NCBI RefSeq assembly: GCF_016863015.1
Contig: NZ_BOOB01000004.1
Span: 186,001-250,000, forward strand
DNA from: Microbispora amethystogenes
GTDB lineage: Bacteria; Actinomycetota; Actinomycetes; Streptosporangiales; Streptosporangiaceae
DNA length: 64,000 nt
Direction of reading: 5' to 3'
Part shown: positions 1 to 9,097 of the stretch, piece after piece
How the letters are laid out: every line of letters begins with the position of its first letter
Position numbering within the stretch: the first letter of the stretch is position 1
Notes under the pieces: model-generated
Told to the model about the DNA's origin: nothing
Databases searched by the model: none
What the model saw: only the letters and a program-made list of their open reading frames with translations
Position numbers and translations under genes: made by a program

Positions 1-761
1 CCGAGCGCCTGCGCGGCGATCGTGATGCGCGTGTGGTCCAGCGTGGCGAGGGCGGTCCTGAAGCCGGTGCCCGGCTCGCCGATCATCCGGGACTCCGGGA
101 TCCGCACGTTCTCCAGGATGACCTGGCGGGTGGGTGAGCCCTTGATGCCGAGCTTCCTCTCCTTGGGCCCGAACGAGACGCCCTCGTCGTCCTTCTCCAC
201 CACGAACGCGGAGATGCCGCGGGCGCCGGCCGACGGGTGGGCTACGGCCATAACCGTGTAATACTCCGACACGCCCGCGTTGGTGATCCACATCTTGGTG
301 CCGTTGAGCACGTAGTGGTCGCCGTCGCGCTCGGCCCTGGTCTTCATCGCGGCGGCGTCCGAGCCCGCCTCCGGCTCCGACAGGGCGTAGGAGAACATCG
401 CCTCCCCGGCCGCGACCGGCCGCAGGTAGCGCTGCTTGAGCTCCTCGGACGCCGACAGCAGCAGCGGCATGGTGCCCAGCTTGTTGACGGCCGGGATCAG
501 GGAGGACGAGGCGCAGGCGCGGGCGACCTCCTCGATCACGATCACGGTCGCCAGGGCGTCGGCCCCGGCGCCGCCGTACGCCTCGGGGATGTGGACGGCC
601 TGCAGGTCGGCCGCGACGAGGTCCTTGTAGACCTCCCAGGGGAACTCCTCGTTCTCGTCCGCCGCCGCGGCTCGCGGGGCGATCTTCTCGTCGGCGAGGG
701 CCCGTACGGTCTCACGGAGCATCTCGTGCTCCTCGGCGGGGGCGTAGAGAGGGAAGCTCAT
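1..761 (-). CDS. Acyl-CoA dehydrogenase (C-terminus beyond window)
   Basis: FAD-dependent acyl-CoA dehydrogenase, catalysing alpha,beta-dehydrogenation of an acyl-CoA in fatty-acid or branched-chain oxidation. Reading the minus strand from the ATG at 761 gives about 253 residues covering the N-terminal helical domain and the middle beta domain. The family signatures are readable: a YALSEPEAGSDAA stretch, then KMWITNAG and a downstream GIKGSPTRQ segment. The frame is open to the window edge, so the catalytic C-terminal part is missing only because of the cut. A TAGTAT box at 768-773 lies six bases before the ATG with no Shine-Dalgarno, suggesting a leaderless transcript. It sits next to purE/purK as fadE25 does in M. 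tuberculosis, which supports orthology, though the exact substrate is unknown. Confidence 0.9.
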   Translation of the reverse strand, partial: MSFPLYAPAEEHEMLRETVRALADEKIAPRAAAADENEEFPWEVYKDLVAADLQAVHIPEAYGGAGADALATVIVIEEVARACASSSLIPAVNKLGTMPLLLSASEELKQRYLRPVAAGEAMFSYALSEPEAGSDAAAMKTRAERDGDHYVLNGTKMWITNAGVSEYYTVMAVAHPSAGARGISAFVVEKDDEGVSFGPKERKLGIKGSPTRQVILENVRIPESRMIGEPGTGFRTALATLDHTRITIAAQAL

Positions 762-993
762 GACGCGATACTAGGACGTCCGACCGAAAAGTTACCAGTC
801 GGTACGGCACGCGTCCTGACACCTCGCCCTGACAACGGCCGTAATGGCCTATGCACACGGGACCCATCGACCACCTGGGCGTTTGGCCGTACCGTTGGGC
901 CCAAGGCCCCGGTTTGCCCAGGTGGCTGCTCGGGCAGATGACAGGCCCGGTACCATGCCAGATCACGAAGAGTCGGCAAGAGGGGAGCCTGCC

Positions 994-2307
994 GTGCCGT
1001 ACCGCCTCACCGTGCTGGGGACCGGATACCTGGGTGCCACGCACGCGGCCTGCATGGCGGAGCTGGGCTTCGAGGTGCTCGCTCTCGACGTGGACCAGAG
1101 CAAGATCGAACGGCTGCGGCGCGGCGAGCTGCCGATCCACGAGCCCGGGCTCGAGGAGGTCCTCCGCCGCAACCTCGATTCGGGCAGGCTGCGTTTCACC
1201 ACCTCCTACGAGGAGGTGGCGAAGTTCGGCGACGTTCACTTCGTCTGCGTCGGCACGCCGCAGAAGAAGGGCGAGCGCGCCGCCGACGTCTCCTATCTCG
1301 ACGCGGTCGTCGAGTCGCTGGCCCCCTATCTGGACCGCGAGTGCCTGGTCGTGGGCAAGTCGACGGTCCCCGTCGGCACCGCGGAGCGCCTCGCCGACAA
1401 GCTCGTACGGCTCGCGCCCGCCGGCGCGCAGGCCGAGCTGGCCTGGAACCCCGAGTTCCTGCGCGAGGGCTTCGCCGTACGGGACACCCTTCAGCCGGAC
1501 CGGATCGTGCTCGGGGTGGCCTCCGAACGGGCCGAGAAGATCCTGCGGGACGTCTACGCGCCGCTCGGCGAGGTGCCGATCGTGGTGACCGACTTCCCCA
1601 CGGCCGAGCTGGTCAAGTCGGCCGCGAACGCGTTCCTGGCCACGAAGATCTCGTTTATCAACGCCATGGCCGAGGTCTGCGAGGCCGCCGGCGGCGACGT
1701 CACGCAGTTGTCCGCGGCGTTGTCGTACGACGATCGGATCGGCGGCCGGTATCTCAACCCCGGCCTCGGCTTCGGCGGCGGATGCCTGCCCAAGGACATC
1801 AGGGCGTTCACCGCCCGGGCCGACGAACTGGGCGCCGGCCACGCGCTCGCCTTCCTGCGGGAGGTCGACGAGATCAACCTGCGGCGCCGCGCCCGGATGG
1901 TCGGCCTCGCCGGTGAGGCCCTCGGCGGTTCCTTCGGGGGCCGGAGGGTGGCGGTGCTGGGCGCGGCCTTCAAGCCCAACTCGGACGACATCCGCGACTC
2001 GCCCGCGCTGGACGTCGCGGTGAAGATCGCCGAGCTGGGCGGGCTGGTGACGCTCTACGACCCGGCCGCCCTGGCCAACGCGCGGGCCGCCCACCCCCAG
2101 CTCGGGTACGCCGAGTCGGCCCTGGAGGCCGCGAGCGGCGCCGAGGTCGTGCTGCTGCTCACCGAGTGGCAGGAGTTCGTCGCCCTCGACCCCGAGGACC
2201 TGGGGGCGGTCGTCGCCGCCCGGGTCATCGTCGACGGCCGCAACGCGCTCGACGTGGAGACCTGGCGGGGCGCAGGCTGGGACTACCGCGCGCTCGGGCG
2301 CCCCTGA
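994..2307 (+). CDS. ugd: UDP-glucose 6-dehydrogenase
   Basis: Oxidises UDP-glucose to UDP-glucuronate with two NAD+, supplying uronic acid for surface polysaccharide. The protein is 437 residues, normal for the family. It has the N-terminal Rossmann motif GTGYLG (residues 9-14), the central KSTVPVGT and NPEFLREG segments, and the catalytic cysteine in [10 protein letters not shown] (Cys264). The C-terminal UDP-binding domain contains [14 protein letters not shown] chose GTG 994 because AGGGGAG lies about six bases upstream. The in-frame ATG at 955 sits inside a TACCAT sequence that looks like a -10 box. The last 25 bases overlap the convergent purE gene. A related nucleotide-sugar dehydrogenase cannot be fully excluded. 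Confidence 0.93.
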   Translation: MPYRLTVLGTGYLGATHAACMAELGFEVLALDVDQSKIERLRRGELPIHEPGLEEVLRRNLDSGRLRFTTSYEEVAKFGDVHFVCVGTPQKKGERAADVSYLDAVVESLAPYLDRECLVVGKSTVPVGTAERLADKLVRLAPAGAQAELAWNPEFLREGFAVRDTLQPDRIVLGVASERAEKILRDVYAPLGEVPIVVTDFPTAELVKSAANAFLATKISFINAMAEVCEAAGGDVTQLSAALSYDDRIGGRYLNPGLGFGGGCLPKDIRAFTARADELGAGHALAFLREVDEINLRRRARMVGLAGEALGGSFGGRRVAVLGAAFKPNSDDIRDSPALDVAVKIAELGGLVTLYDPAALANARAAHPQLGYAESALEAASGAEVVLLLTEWQEFVALDPEDLGAVVAARVIVDGRNALDVETWRGAGWDYRALGRP

Positions 2308-2816
2308 TCCTGTTCCCCGTGGAGGGCGGCGGCCTCGGCGCGAAGCCGCTCGCCCTTGGCGTGTGCCTGGTCGCGCAGGGCGACCTGGAACTCCTCCATC
2401 CGCCGCCGCAGGCCCTCGTCGGCCGCCGCCAGGATCCGTACGGCGAGCAGTCCCGCGTTGCGGGCGCCGCCGACGGCGACGGTCGCCACGGGCACCCCGG
2501 CCGGCATCTGGACGATCGACAGCAGCGAGTCCATCCCGTCGAGATACTTGAGCGGCACCGGGACGCCGATCACCGCCAGCGGGGTGACCGAGGCCAGCAT
2601 GCCCGGCAGATGGGCGGCGCCGCCCGCCCCGGCGATGATCACCTTCAGCCCGCGCCCGGCCGCGCGGGAGCCGTACTCGATCATTTCGGCCGGCATCCGG
2701 TGTGCGGAGACCACGTCGGCCTCGAAGGACACGCCGAACTCGGCGACCGCCTCGGCGGCCAGGCGCATCACCGGCCAGTCCGAGTCGCTCCCCATGACGA
2801 TCCCGACGTCAGGCAT
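2283..2816 (-). CDS. purE: N5-carboxyaminoimidazole ribonucleotide mutase PurE
   Basis: Class I PurE converts N5-CAIR to CAIR in de novo purine synthesis. The 177-residue protein opens with the phosphate-binding [10 protein letters not shown] loop. It carries SAHRMP (His39, Arg40) and [11 protein letters not shown] (His69), the active-site elements of the family. The last 20 or so residues are a charged, Arg/Gln-rich tail that is probably not catalytic. It is the second gene after purK, overlapping it by 8 bases, so the two are transcribed and probably translated together, as expected for enzymes acting in series. Its 3' end overlaps the convergent ugd gene. Confidence 0.97.
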   Translation of the reverse strand: MPDVGIVMGSDSDWPVMRLAAEAVAEFGVSFEADVVSAHRMPAEMIEYGSRAAGRGLKVIIAGAGGAAHLPGMLASVTPLAVIGVPVPLKYLDGMDSLLSIVQMPAGVPVATVAVGGARNAGLLAVRILAAADEGLRRRMEEFQVALRDQAHAKGERLRAEAAALHGEQDQGRPSAR

Positions 2817-3999
2817 CCACGGGTCCTCTCAGGCAGGTGACGGCGTGGCGGGCGCGGGCCCGCACCTCGTCGAGGTCGGTGCCGAGGGCCGTGACGTGCC
2901 CGATCTTGCGGCCGGGCCGCACGTCCTTGCCATAGAAATGGATCTTGATGCCCGGGTCGTTGGCCAGCACGTGCTCGTACCGCGAGTACACGTCCGGGTC
3001 GGGCCCGCCGAGCAGATTGGCCATGACGACGACCGGCGCGGTCATCGACGGCGACCCGAGCGGCAGGTTCAGCACGGCCCGCAGGTGCTGCTCGAACTGG
3101 GACGTCCGCGCGCCCTCGATCGTCCAGTGGCCGCTGTTGTGCGGGCGCATGGCCAGTTCGTTGACCACGAGGCCGGTCTTCGTGACGAACATCTCGACCG
3201 CGAGGAGCCCGGTCACGCCGAGGTCGCGCGCGATGGTGAGCGCGACGCGCTGGGCGTACGCCGCCTCCTCCTCGCCGAGGTCCGGCGCGGGGGCGATGAC
3301 CTCGACGCAGATCCCGTCCTGCTGGACCGTCTCCACGACGGGATAGCTGACGCCCTGGCCGTGCGGCGATCGGGCGACCAGCACGGCGATCTCCCGCTCG
3401 AACGGGACGAACGCCTCGGCCAGCAGGTCGACGCCGGTGCCGAGCGCCGCTTCGGCCTCGTCCGGCGACGAGCAGACCCACACGCCCCGGCCGTCGTACC
3501 CGCCGCGGACCGCCTTCAGCACCACCGGCCAGCCGTGCTCGCCCGCGAACGCCTCGACGCCGGCCAGATCCTCGACCCGGGCCCAGGCCGGGCAGGGCGC
3601 GCCGATCGCGGTGAGCCGCTCGCGCATGACCGCCTTGTCCTGCGCGTGGACGAGCGCGTCGGCCCCGGGGTGTACGGCGTGCCCGTCGTCGGCCAGGGCC
3701 CGGATGTGCCCGGTCGGCACATGCTCGTGGTCGAACGTGACGGCGTCGCACCCCTTGGCGAACTCCCGCAGGTCGGCGAGGTCGCGGTAGTCGCCCAGCC
3801 GGGTGTCCACGATGACCTTGGCGGCGCTCTCGTCGCGGGCGTTCGCCAGCACGCGCAGCTCGATGCCGAGCGCGATCGCGGCCTGCTGGGTCATCCGGGC
3901 GAGCTGGCCCGCGCCGACAATGCCCACGACAGGGCCCACAACAGGGCCCACCACGGGCGCGGCCACCGGCCGGGAAGGGGAATCCTTCGGGCTGTTCAC
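2809..3999 (-). CDS. purK: N5-carboxyaminoimidazole ribonucleotide synthase PurK
   Basis: ATP-grasp enzyme that makes N5-CAIR from AIR, ATP and bicarbonate, feeding PurE. The 396-residue protein shows GAGQLARM near the N-terminus, then the ATP-grasp segments [14 protein letters not shown] and [26 protein letters not shown]. Ahead of the Rossmann start is an extra 20-residue leader with a [12 protein letters not shown] repeat, encoded by a 12-base tandem repeat at about 3926-3961. This looks like slippage expansion. The GTG start at 3999 has no Shine-Dalgarno, but TAGGCT lies eight bases upstream, so the gene may be leaderless. It overlaps purE. Confidence 0.96.
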   Translation of the reverse strand: MNSPKDSPSRPVAAPVVGPVVGPVVGIVGAGQLARMTQQAAIALGIELRVLANARDESAAKVIVDTRLGDYRDLADLREFAKGCDAVTFDHEHVPTGHIRALADDGHAVHPGADALVHAQDKAVMRERLTAIGAPCPAWARVEDLAGVEAFAGEHGWPVVLKAVRGGYDGRGVWVCSSPDEAEAALGTGVDLLAEAFVPFEREIAVLVARSPHGQGVSYPVVETVQQDGICVEVIAPAPDLGEEEAAYAQRVALTIARDLGVTGLLAVEMFVTKTGLVVNELAMRPHNSGHWTIEGARTSQFEQHLRAVLNLPLGSPSMTAPVVVMANLLGGPDPDVYSRYEHVLANDPGIKIHFYGKDVRPGRKIGHVTALGTDLDEVRARARHAVTCLRGPVDA

Positions 4000-4076
4000 G
4001 ACAGGTCAGCCTACCTATTGCCCACGCGTACGCCCGCCATGGGTCACGCTTCACAGAGCGGCCAAAGCCGACCCGG

Positions 4077-5060
4077 TCAGCCGTCGCCCTCGGTGATGTC
4101 GGCCAGGACCCGGCGCATGCCCACGGTCGTCATCCTGTTGTCCGCGCCCACCCTGGTGGCGAGCAGCACGATCTCCGCGCCCGTCATGGTCTTCGGCGCA
4201 CCGCCGGTGAAGGCGCGCACGTCGGCCGCACCGTACCGCCGATGGGCGAGGGAGGAGCGCCCCGGGCCCGGCTTCTGGGTGAAGACGAGGCGCAGCGCGT
4301 GGAACACCAGGGCCCCGCCGTCCGGCAGGGCCAGCGCGCGGGCCGGCCCCTCGATGCGTACGTCGGTGGACAGGCGGTCGGGACGGACCCTGCCGGGAGC
4401 CCGGACCAGTTCGCCGAGCAGGCCGCGCATCGGGTCGCCGGAGACGAAGCGGACCCCGCTCACCCCTGCGGGGTCGGTCAGGAACGCGACGTGCCGGGTG
4501 GACACGAGCCGCGCCCCGACCCAGGAACCCGGGCCGGCCGCGGCGTCCACGATCTCGCCCTCCCCCTCGGGCGCCTGGGGCGCCTCGCCGTCGAGCGGAA
4601 TCGGCCCGGCGCCGAGCCGCCACGCGCCGTCCGTGCGTACGAAGACGAAGTAGGCCGGGGTGGGCTTGCGGGCCAGGACGGCGAACCAGGGGTCGTCCTC
4701 GCCGTCCTCGTGCGCGGGGAGCAGGAACTCCGGGTCCTCGGGCACGTCGAAGCCGGGCGCGGCGCGGCCCTCGCGGGCCGCCGCGCAGACACGGCTCCCG
4801 ATCGCCTGCTCCGCCCACGTCGTGAGCCGCTCGATCTCCGCGCAGTCGCCGTCCTTCCAGGCGGCGGCGAGATCGCCGAGCCCGCCGAAGGCCGCCTCGG
4901 CGTCCGCCCGGGCGACCTCGGCCATCGGCGCGGAGGTCTCCCCGGGATCGGCCGGGAGTTCCCGGGCGCTCTCGGTTCCGCACCCCGCGAGAGAAACCGC
5001 GAGGAGAACCGCGAGCAGGACGAGGCTCGGCGGACGAGCCCCGAAGGTACGACGAACCAC
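4077..5060 (-). CDS. Putative secreted lipoprotein, function unknown
   Basis: A 327-residue protein with a type II signal sequence: an Arg-containing n-region, a Leu/Val-rich core and the lipobox LAGC (Cys27). It should be lipidated and anchored outside the membrane. The mature part is Ala/Gly/Asp-rich with no catalytic motif I recognise. A conserved-looking C-terminal end (about residues 235-320) reads through VFHALRLVFTQKPGPG and TGAEIVLLATRVGADN. I chose GTG 5060 because GAGGTGG lies about eight bases upstream. GTG 5081 would add seven residues and has no good ribosome site. It stands alone between purK and the divergent gtrA gene. Function is unknown. Confidence 0.75.
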   Translation of the reverse strand: MVRRTFGARPPSLVLLAVLLAVSLAGCGTESARELPADPGETSAPMAEVARADAEAAFGGLGDLAAAWKDGDCAEIERLTTWAEQAIGSRVCAAAREGRAAPGFDVPEDPEFLLPAHEDGEDDPWFAVLARKPTPAYFVFVRTDGAWRLGAGPIPLDGEAPQAPEGEGEIVDAAAGPGSWVGARLVSTRHVAFLTDPAGVSGVRFVSGDPMRGLLGELVRAPGRVRPDRLSTDVRIEGPARALALPDGGALVFHALRLVFTQKPGPGRSSLAHRRYGAADVRAFTGGAPKTMTGAEIVLLATRVGADNRMTTVGMRRVLADITEGDG

Positions 5061-5300
5061 GGTGAAGGCCACCTCTTCCACAACGGCACGGCCCCGCGCG
5101 AAGTGATCCAGTGGGGCGAGAGCGTAGTGCGAAGAGTGCCGTCAAATCCCAGATGACGGGATTTTCCGTGAAATGTTCTTTGGTGACCTGCGGCGAAGCG
5201 GCGAGAGGTTGCGCTACTACCCTCATTTGTGCCACCGGCAGGTAGCCTGAGAGGACCTCGCCGCCGACCAGGCCGCAGATCAGGAAGGACCGATCGGGAC

Positions 5301-5954
5301 GTGCAGTTTCTACAACGCGCCTACGAGCGGTTCGCCACGCTCATCCACGAGTTGATCAAGTTCGGAGCGGTGGGCGCGATCGCGTTCGTCATCGACTTCG
5401 GCGGCACCAACTTACTGCGGTTCGGCGTCGGCCTGGGCCCGCTGAGCTCGAAGGTCGGGGCCACGATCGTCGCCGCCACCTTCGCCTACGCGGGCAACCG
5501 GTTCTGGACCTACCGGCACCGCAAGCAGAGCGGCCTGCGACGCGAGTACATCCTGTTCTTCATTCTCAACGGCGTCGGGCTGCTGCCCCCGCTGCTCACC
5601 ATCGGATTCGTGACGTACTCGCTGGGTCTGCACGACGCACTGAGCTACAACATCGCCCAGGGCGTCGGCGTGGTCATCGGCACGCTGTTCCGCTTCTGGT
5701 CGTACAAGAAGTGGGTGTTCCTCGCGGCTCCGGAGCCGGTCGAGAGCGCTGGTCCCGCCGGGGGCGTCGAGGCGCTCGTCGCGTCCGCCGCGAAGGTCGG
5801 CCCCCAGAAGAACGGTTCCCCGACGGGCGGCTCTCCGAAGAACGGCTCCCCGACGAACGGCTCCCGGAAGACCGGCAAGAAGGCCCGGGCGAAGGCGAGA
5901 GCGGCTGTCACGGCGGACGTCTCGGCGCAGCCCGACCCGATCACCGCTCGCTGA
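5301..5954 (+). CDS. GtrA-family polytopic membrane protein
   Basis: GtrA/DPMS-type membrane protein of 217 residues with four predicted transmembrane helices (roughly residues 20-40, 52-70, 88-110 and 120-140). Characteristic segments are KFGAVGAIAFVIDFG, NRFWTYRHR and FRFWSYKKWVF. Members help flip or transfer lipid-linked sugars for cell-wall polysaccharides, and a GtrA-like gene occupies this position beside purK in mycobacteria. GTG 5301 is preceded by AGGAAGGA, which fixes the start. After the last helix comes a 60-residue hydrophilic tail with NGSP-type repeats and then a Lys/Arg-rich stretch. This tail is absent from the core family and is probably a repeat expansion. It converges on the histidine kinase gene. 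Confidence 0.88.
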   Translation: MQFLQRAYERFATLIHELIKFGAVGAIAFVIDFGGTNLLRFGVGLGPLSSKVGATIVAATFAYAGNRFWTYRHRKQSGLRREYILFFILNGVGLLPPLLTIGFVTYSLGLHDALSYNIAQGVGVVIGTLFRFWSYKKWVFLAAPEPVESAGPAGGVEALVASAAKVGPQKNGSPTGGSPKNGSPTNGSRKTGKKARAKARAAVTADVSAQPDPITAR

Positions 5955-5990
5955 CCCCGTTTTCGTCCCCCGCTTCGCACGTCGCCCGGG

Positions 5991-7259
5991 TCAGGCCGGG
6001 CCGGAGACCACGCGGCGACGCTCGTTGTCGCGGTCGTGCCGCAGGAAGATGGCGAAGGTCGCCGGACGGCGCTTGACGAGTTCGAGCCGGCCGCCGTCGG
6101 CGGCGACCAGGGCGCGGGCGAGGGTCAGCCCCAGGCCGGTGCCGCCGCTGCCACTCACGTTCCGCTCGAAGACGCGCTGGCCGAGGGCCTCGGGGATGCC
6201 CGGCCCCTCGTCGCCCACCTCGATCACCACGGACTTCCCCGCGCTCGAGGTGTTGATCGTCAGCACGCCGTCGCCGTGCTTCAGCGAGTTCTCCAGCAGG
6301 GTGGCCAGCACCTGGCTGAGCCCGCCCGTCGTGCCGAGGGCGCGCAGGCCGCGGTCTCCCGCCAGCACCAGCGACCGATGGGCCCGGCGGAACGCGGGCT
6401 CCCACTCGACGATCTGCTGGCCGACCACGTCGTCCACGTCGAGCGGCCCGGCCTGGGCGTGGCGCTGCCTGCGGGCCGCGGCCAGCAACTCGTCGATGAC
6501 CGCCGTCAGCCGCTCGACCTGAACGATGGCGGCCTCGCCCTCCTCGCGGACCACCTCGGGCTGCCCGGCCGCGGCGACGATCTCCTCCAGGCGCATGGTC
6601 AGCCCGGTCAGCGGCGTACGCAGCTGGTGGGAGGCGTCGGTGGCGAACTCGCGCTCGCGGGCGAGCAGATCGGAGATCCGCAGCGCGCTGCGGTCCAGCA
6701 CCTCCGCCACGAGGTCGAGCTCCGGAACGCCGTAGCGGTGCCTGCTGGGCCTCGCGTCGCCCGAGCCCAGCCGCTCCGCGATCCTGGTGAGGTCTTGGAG
6801 CGGCAGGCTCAGGCGGCGCGAGGTCACGGTGGCCAGCCCGATCGCGGCGCCGAGCGCCGCGATCGCGAGCGCGATGATCAGCACCAGCCGCGCCCGGGTC
6901 TCCCGCTGGACCTGGGCCGAGTCGCGGCTGACGCGTACGTAGCCGTTCTCGGAGCGAGCCTCCTCTGTCAGGTCACGGGCCTCCGGTGGCGGCGTGCCTG
7001 CGATGATCGGCGGATTGCCCCGGACGTACACCTGGAGGTATCTGTCCGGGTAGTTCCGTGCGAGCTGCTCCGGACTGATCGGCTGCTGCTGGCTGATGGA
7101 ATACTCCACCCCGATCAGCAGCCGGTTCGCCTCCGAGTGCAGTTCCTGGGCGGCCTCGTCGTTGATCAGCCGTACGACGACCACGCCCAGGGGCACGCCT
7201 AACAGCAGGACCGCGATGACCGCGACGAGCAGCATGGAGGCAAGCAGGCGCCGGCGCAT
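5991..7259 (-). CDS. Sensor histidine kinase of an OmpR-type two-component system
   Basis: Membrane histidine kinase of 422 residues. Helix 1 is at about 7-30, followed by an extracytoplasmic loop of some 90 residues, helix 2 at about 124-143, a HAMP linker, then DHp and ATPase domains. The H-box is ASHQLRTPLTGL with the phospho-accepting histidine at 211. The N-box LLENSLKHG, G-box GDEGPGIP and GTGLGLTLAR are intact, so it should be catalytically competent. A GGGGGAGGAG site precedes the ATG at 7259. It lies 36 bases downstream of its response regulator. The stimulus is not evident from sequence. The sensor loop has no obvious metal or ligand motif. Confidence 0.93.
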   Translation of the reverse strand: MRRRLLASMLLVAVIAVLLLGVPLGVVVVRLINDEAAQELHSEANRLLIGVEYSISQQQPISPEQLARNYPDRYLQVYVRGNPPIIAGTPPPEARDLTEEARSENGYVRVSRDSAQVQRETRARLVLIIALAIAALGAAIGLATVTSRRLSLPLQDLTRIAERLGSGDARPSRHRYGVPELDLVAEVLDRSALRISDLLAREREFATDASHQLRTPLTGLTMRLEEIVAAAGQPEVVREEGEAAIVQVERLTAVIDELLAAARRQRHAQAGPLDVDDVVGQQIVEWEPAFRRAHRSLVLAGDRGLRALGTTGGLSQVLATLLENSLKHGDGVLTINTSSAGKSVVIEVGDEGPGIPEALGQRVFERNVSGSGGTGLGLTLARALVAADGGRLELVKRRPATFAIFLRHDRDNERRRVVSGPA

Positions 7260-7295
7260 GCGGCTAGCTCCTCCCCCGAAACCGCCCCACGGCCG

Positions 7296-7964
7296 CTACT
7301 CGCGCTCGAAGCGGAAGCCGACCCCACGAACGGTGGTGATGTAGCGCGGCTTGGCCGCGTCGTCGCCCAGCTTCCGGCGCAGCCAGGAAATGTGCATGTC
7401 CAGTGTCTTGGTCGAACCCCACCAGTTGGTGTCCCACACCTCGCGCATGATCTGCTCGCGGGTGACGACCTTGCCGGCGTCCCGTACGAGCACGCGCAGC
7501 AGGTCGAACTCCTTGGTGGTGAGATGCAGCTCCTTGTCCCCCATCCAGGCCCGGCGGGAGTCGGCGTCGATGCGGACGCCCTGCACCACCGGGGTCTCCG
7601 ACGTTCCGCGCCGGAGCAGCGCCCGCACACGGGCGAGCAACTCCGCCAGCCGGAACGGCTTGGTCACATAGTCGTCGGCCCCCGCGTCGAGACCGACGAC
7701 GGTGTCGACTTCGTCGACACGGGCGGTGAGGATCAGGACCGGAGTCCCGTGCCCCTCCGCGCGAATGCGGCGCGCGACCTCCAGCCCGTCCATTTCTGGC
7801 AGGCCGAGGTCGAGAACAATCAGGTCGACGCCCCCCGACAAGGCCCTCTCCAGGGCCTGCGGGCCATCCGGGCTCACCTCCACCTGATAGCCCTCCCGGC
7901 GCAGTGCGCGCGCCAGTGGCTCGGATATCGAGGTGTCATCCTCGGCGAGAAGTACGCAGGTCAT
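7296..7964 (-). CDS. OmpR/PhoB-family response regulator
   Basis: A 222-residue DNA-binding response regulator. The receiver domain has the acidic pocket Asp9-Asp10, the phosphorylation site Asp52 in VLDLGLP, a Thr at 80 and Lys102 in KPF. A winged-helix effector domain follows, ending with RYITTVRGVGFRFE, typical of OmpR/PhoB proteins. It is first in the operon with the histidine kinase. The ATG at 7964 is preceded by TACGAT with a six-base gap and no Shine-Dalgarno, so translation is probably leaderless. Target genes are not known. The adjacent iron-storage and cyclase genes are only neighbours. Confidence 0.95.
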   Translation of the reverse strand: MTCVLLAEDDTSISEPLARALRREGYQVEVSPDGPQALERALSGGVDLIVLDLGLPEMDGLEVARRIRAEGHGTPVLILTARVDEVDTVVGLDAGADDYVTKPFRLAELLARVRALLRRGTSETPVVQGVRIDADSRRAWMGDKELHLTTKEFDLLRVLVRDAGKVVTREQIMREVWDTNWWGSTKTLDMHISWLRRKLGDDAAKPRYITTVRGVGFRFERE

Positions 7965-8153
7965 GGTGCGATCGTAGGACCTTAAGCGATCGTTTCCCGG
8001 CTACAGCGCGCAGTTTGACTTGTCGTTGACTCATCAATTGACCTGGGCAAACACTGATATATCCCGGATAGTCATCACGGAAGGGCCGTGATCTTTTATG
8101 GCGTTCTCCGCCAATTCGAACAGCCTCGGATCAATACGGATAATGACATGAGA

Positions 8154-8184
8154 AACGCCCGCCGAACCGATGTCGACGGGCGTT
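8154..8184 (-). terminator. Rho-independent-like terminator after bfr
   Basis: Eleven-base inverted repeat (8154-8164 with 8174-8184, one mismatch) with a nine-base loop. On the minus strand it is followed by a T-rich TTTCTC. It lies about 55 bases past the bfr stop codon and is well placed to end the bfd-bfr transcript. Confidence 0.75.
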
Positions 8185-8239
8185 GTCCATCTGTATTCGC
8201 GAGTTTCGGCCGACCTCCGGACGAGACTCCGGGCGGGCC

Positions 8240-8722
8240 TCAGGCGGGCGACGGCGGCTCCGCGTACCGCTGGAGGTAGGACTGCTCGCCCAGGCTGTCC
8301 AGGAGCCCGAGCTCGGTCTCCAGGTAGTCGATGTGGTGCTCCTCGTCGGCGAGGATCCGCTCGAAGAGCGTGGCGGAGGTGAAGTCTCCCCGCTCCCGCA
8401 TGAGGGCGATCCCCGGCCGCAGCCGCTTGACCACCTCGACCTCAAGCTCCAGGTCGGCCTGGAGCTGCTCCCTGACGGTCTGGCCGATGTGGAGGGTGTT
8501 GAGCTTCTGGTAGTTCGGCAGGCCCTCCAGGAAGAGGATCCGGTCGGTGAGCTCCTCCGCGTGCCGCATCTCGTCTATCGACTCCGCCCTCGTTAAGGCG
8601 GCGAGCTTGGTGTATCCCCAGTTCTCCTGCAGCTTGGCGTGCAGGAAGTATTGGTTGATGGCGGTGAGCTCGGAGGTGAGCTGCTCGTTGAGCAGCGCGA
8701 TGATCTCCTTGTCGCCCTGCAT
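8240..8722 (-). CDS. bfr: Bacterioferritin, heme-containing iron storage protein
   Basis: Subunit of the 24-mer iron-storage shell that oxidises Fe(II) and stores ferric mineral. The 160-residue length is typical. The ferroxidase ligands are readable (Glu18, Glu51 and His54), as is the heme-ligating Met52, at the standard positions of the family. The gene follows bfd by 13 bases and is presumably expressed with it from a promoter containing two IdeR-like boxes. In M. tuberculosis, IdeR activates bfrA from tandem boxes when iron is plentiful; the same logic is likely here but is inferred. Confidence 0.97.
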   Translation of the reverse strand: MQGDKEIIALLNEQLTSELTAINQYFLHAKLQENWGYTKLAALTRAESIDEMRHAEELTDRILFLEGLPNYQKLNTLHIGQTVREQLQADLELEVEVVKRLRPGIALMRERGDFTSATLFERILADEEHHIDYLETELGLLDSLGEQSYLQRYAEPPSPA

Positions 8723-8735
8723 CGCGTACCTCGAT

Positions 8736-8915
8736 CTATGCGCTGGTGACCAGGTCGTCTGACCGTTTCAGGATGGCACAGATCTTTCGGACACATGACG
8801 CGCAGTCCCCTCCGGCGCCGGTGGCGTCCCGCACCTGACGAGCCGTCCGCGCCCCCGCGGCGATGCAGTCGTGCACCTCGTTCTCGGTGACCGCGCGGCA
8901 GATGCACACGTACAT
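8736..8915 (-). CDS. bfd: Bacterioferritin-associated [2Fe-2S] ferredoxin
   Basis: A 59-residue protein read on the minus strand from ATG 8915 to TAG 8736, easily overlooked because it is so short. It has the Bfd-type cluster ligands: Cys4-Ile-Cys6 near the start and Cys38-x2-Cys41 later. The intervening TENEVHDCIAAGARTARQVRDA helix region is also typical, with an extra Cys17 and Cys46. Bfd passes electrons to the bacterioferritin heme to release stored iron. GAGAGGG upstream serves as ribosome site. It is first in a two-gene operon with bfr, under tandem iron boxes. Confidence 0.93.
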   Translation of the reverse strand: MYVCICRAVTENEVHDCIAAGARTARQVRDATGAGGDCASCVRKICAILKRSDDLVTSA

Positions 8916-8941
8916 GGATCGCCCTCTCAGGGATCATGAGG

Positions 8942-8960
8942 AAGGTTAGGCATACCTAAG
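8942..8960 (-). promoter_or_regulatory. IdeR/DmdR-type iron box, proximal
   Basis: AAGGTTAGGCATACCTAAG is a near-palindrome matching the actinobacterial iron-box consensus (TTAGGTTAGGCTAACCTAA). It lies 27 bases upstream of bfd. With the second box it should bind the Fe(II)-dependent DtxR-family regulator IdeR/DmdR. Confidence 0.85.
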
Positions 8961-8970
8961 ATAACCCACT

Positions 8971-8989
8971 TTGGTTAGGCTCGCCTACG
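8971..8989 (-). promoter_or_regulatory. IdeR/DmdR-type iron box, distal
   Basis: TTGGTTAGGCTCGCCTACG shares the GGTTAGGC half-site with the proximal box. The two boxes start exactly 29 bases apart. The second half-site is weaker (GCCTACG), so it may bind only with cooperative help from the proximal site. Confidence 0.75.
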
Positions 8990-9006
8990 TGATCCAGCGC
9001 ACAGAA

Positions 9007-9067
9007 AGGGGCGGCGTCCGGCAAACCCGCTGTCCGAGGAGGACCCGGGAGCCGGAACGCCGCCCCT
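9007..9067. terminator. Long GC-rich hairpin downstream of mscR
   Basis: Arms 9007-9022 and 9051-9067 pair over about 16 bases with a single bulge, separated by a 28-base loop. The hairpin lies between the mscR 3' end and the iron-box promoter, so it can insulate the two minus-strand transcripts. Confidence 0.65.
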
Positions 9068-9097
9068 GTCGCCGAGGCGGGCCGCCGTCCGCGGAGG

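Noticed and set aside
712-2094. Minus-strand frame opposite ugd, 460 codons
   Set aside because: Overlaps ugd and the acyl-CoA dehydrogenase promoter; no recognisable sequence.
2356-4653. Plus-strand frame of over 700 codons opposite purE, purK and the lipoprotein gene
   Set aside because: Composition is that of antisense to high-GC coding DNA, and it overlaps three well-identified genes.
8088-8279. Short plus-strand frame between the response regulator and bfr
   Set aside because: It runs through the bfr terminator hairpin and has no ribosome site or recognisable sequence.
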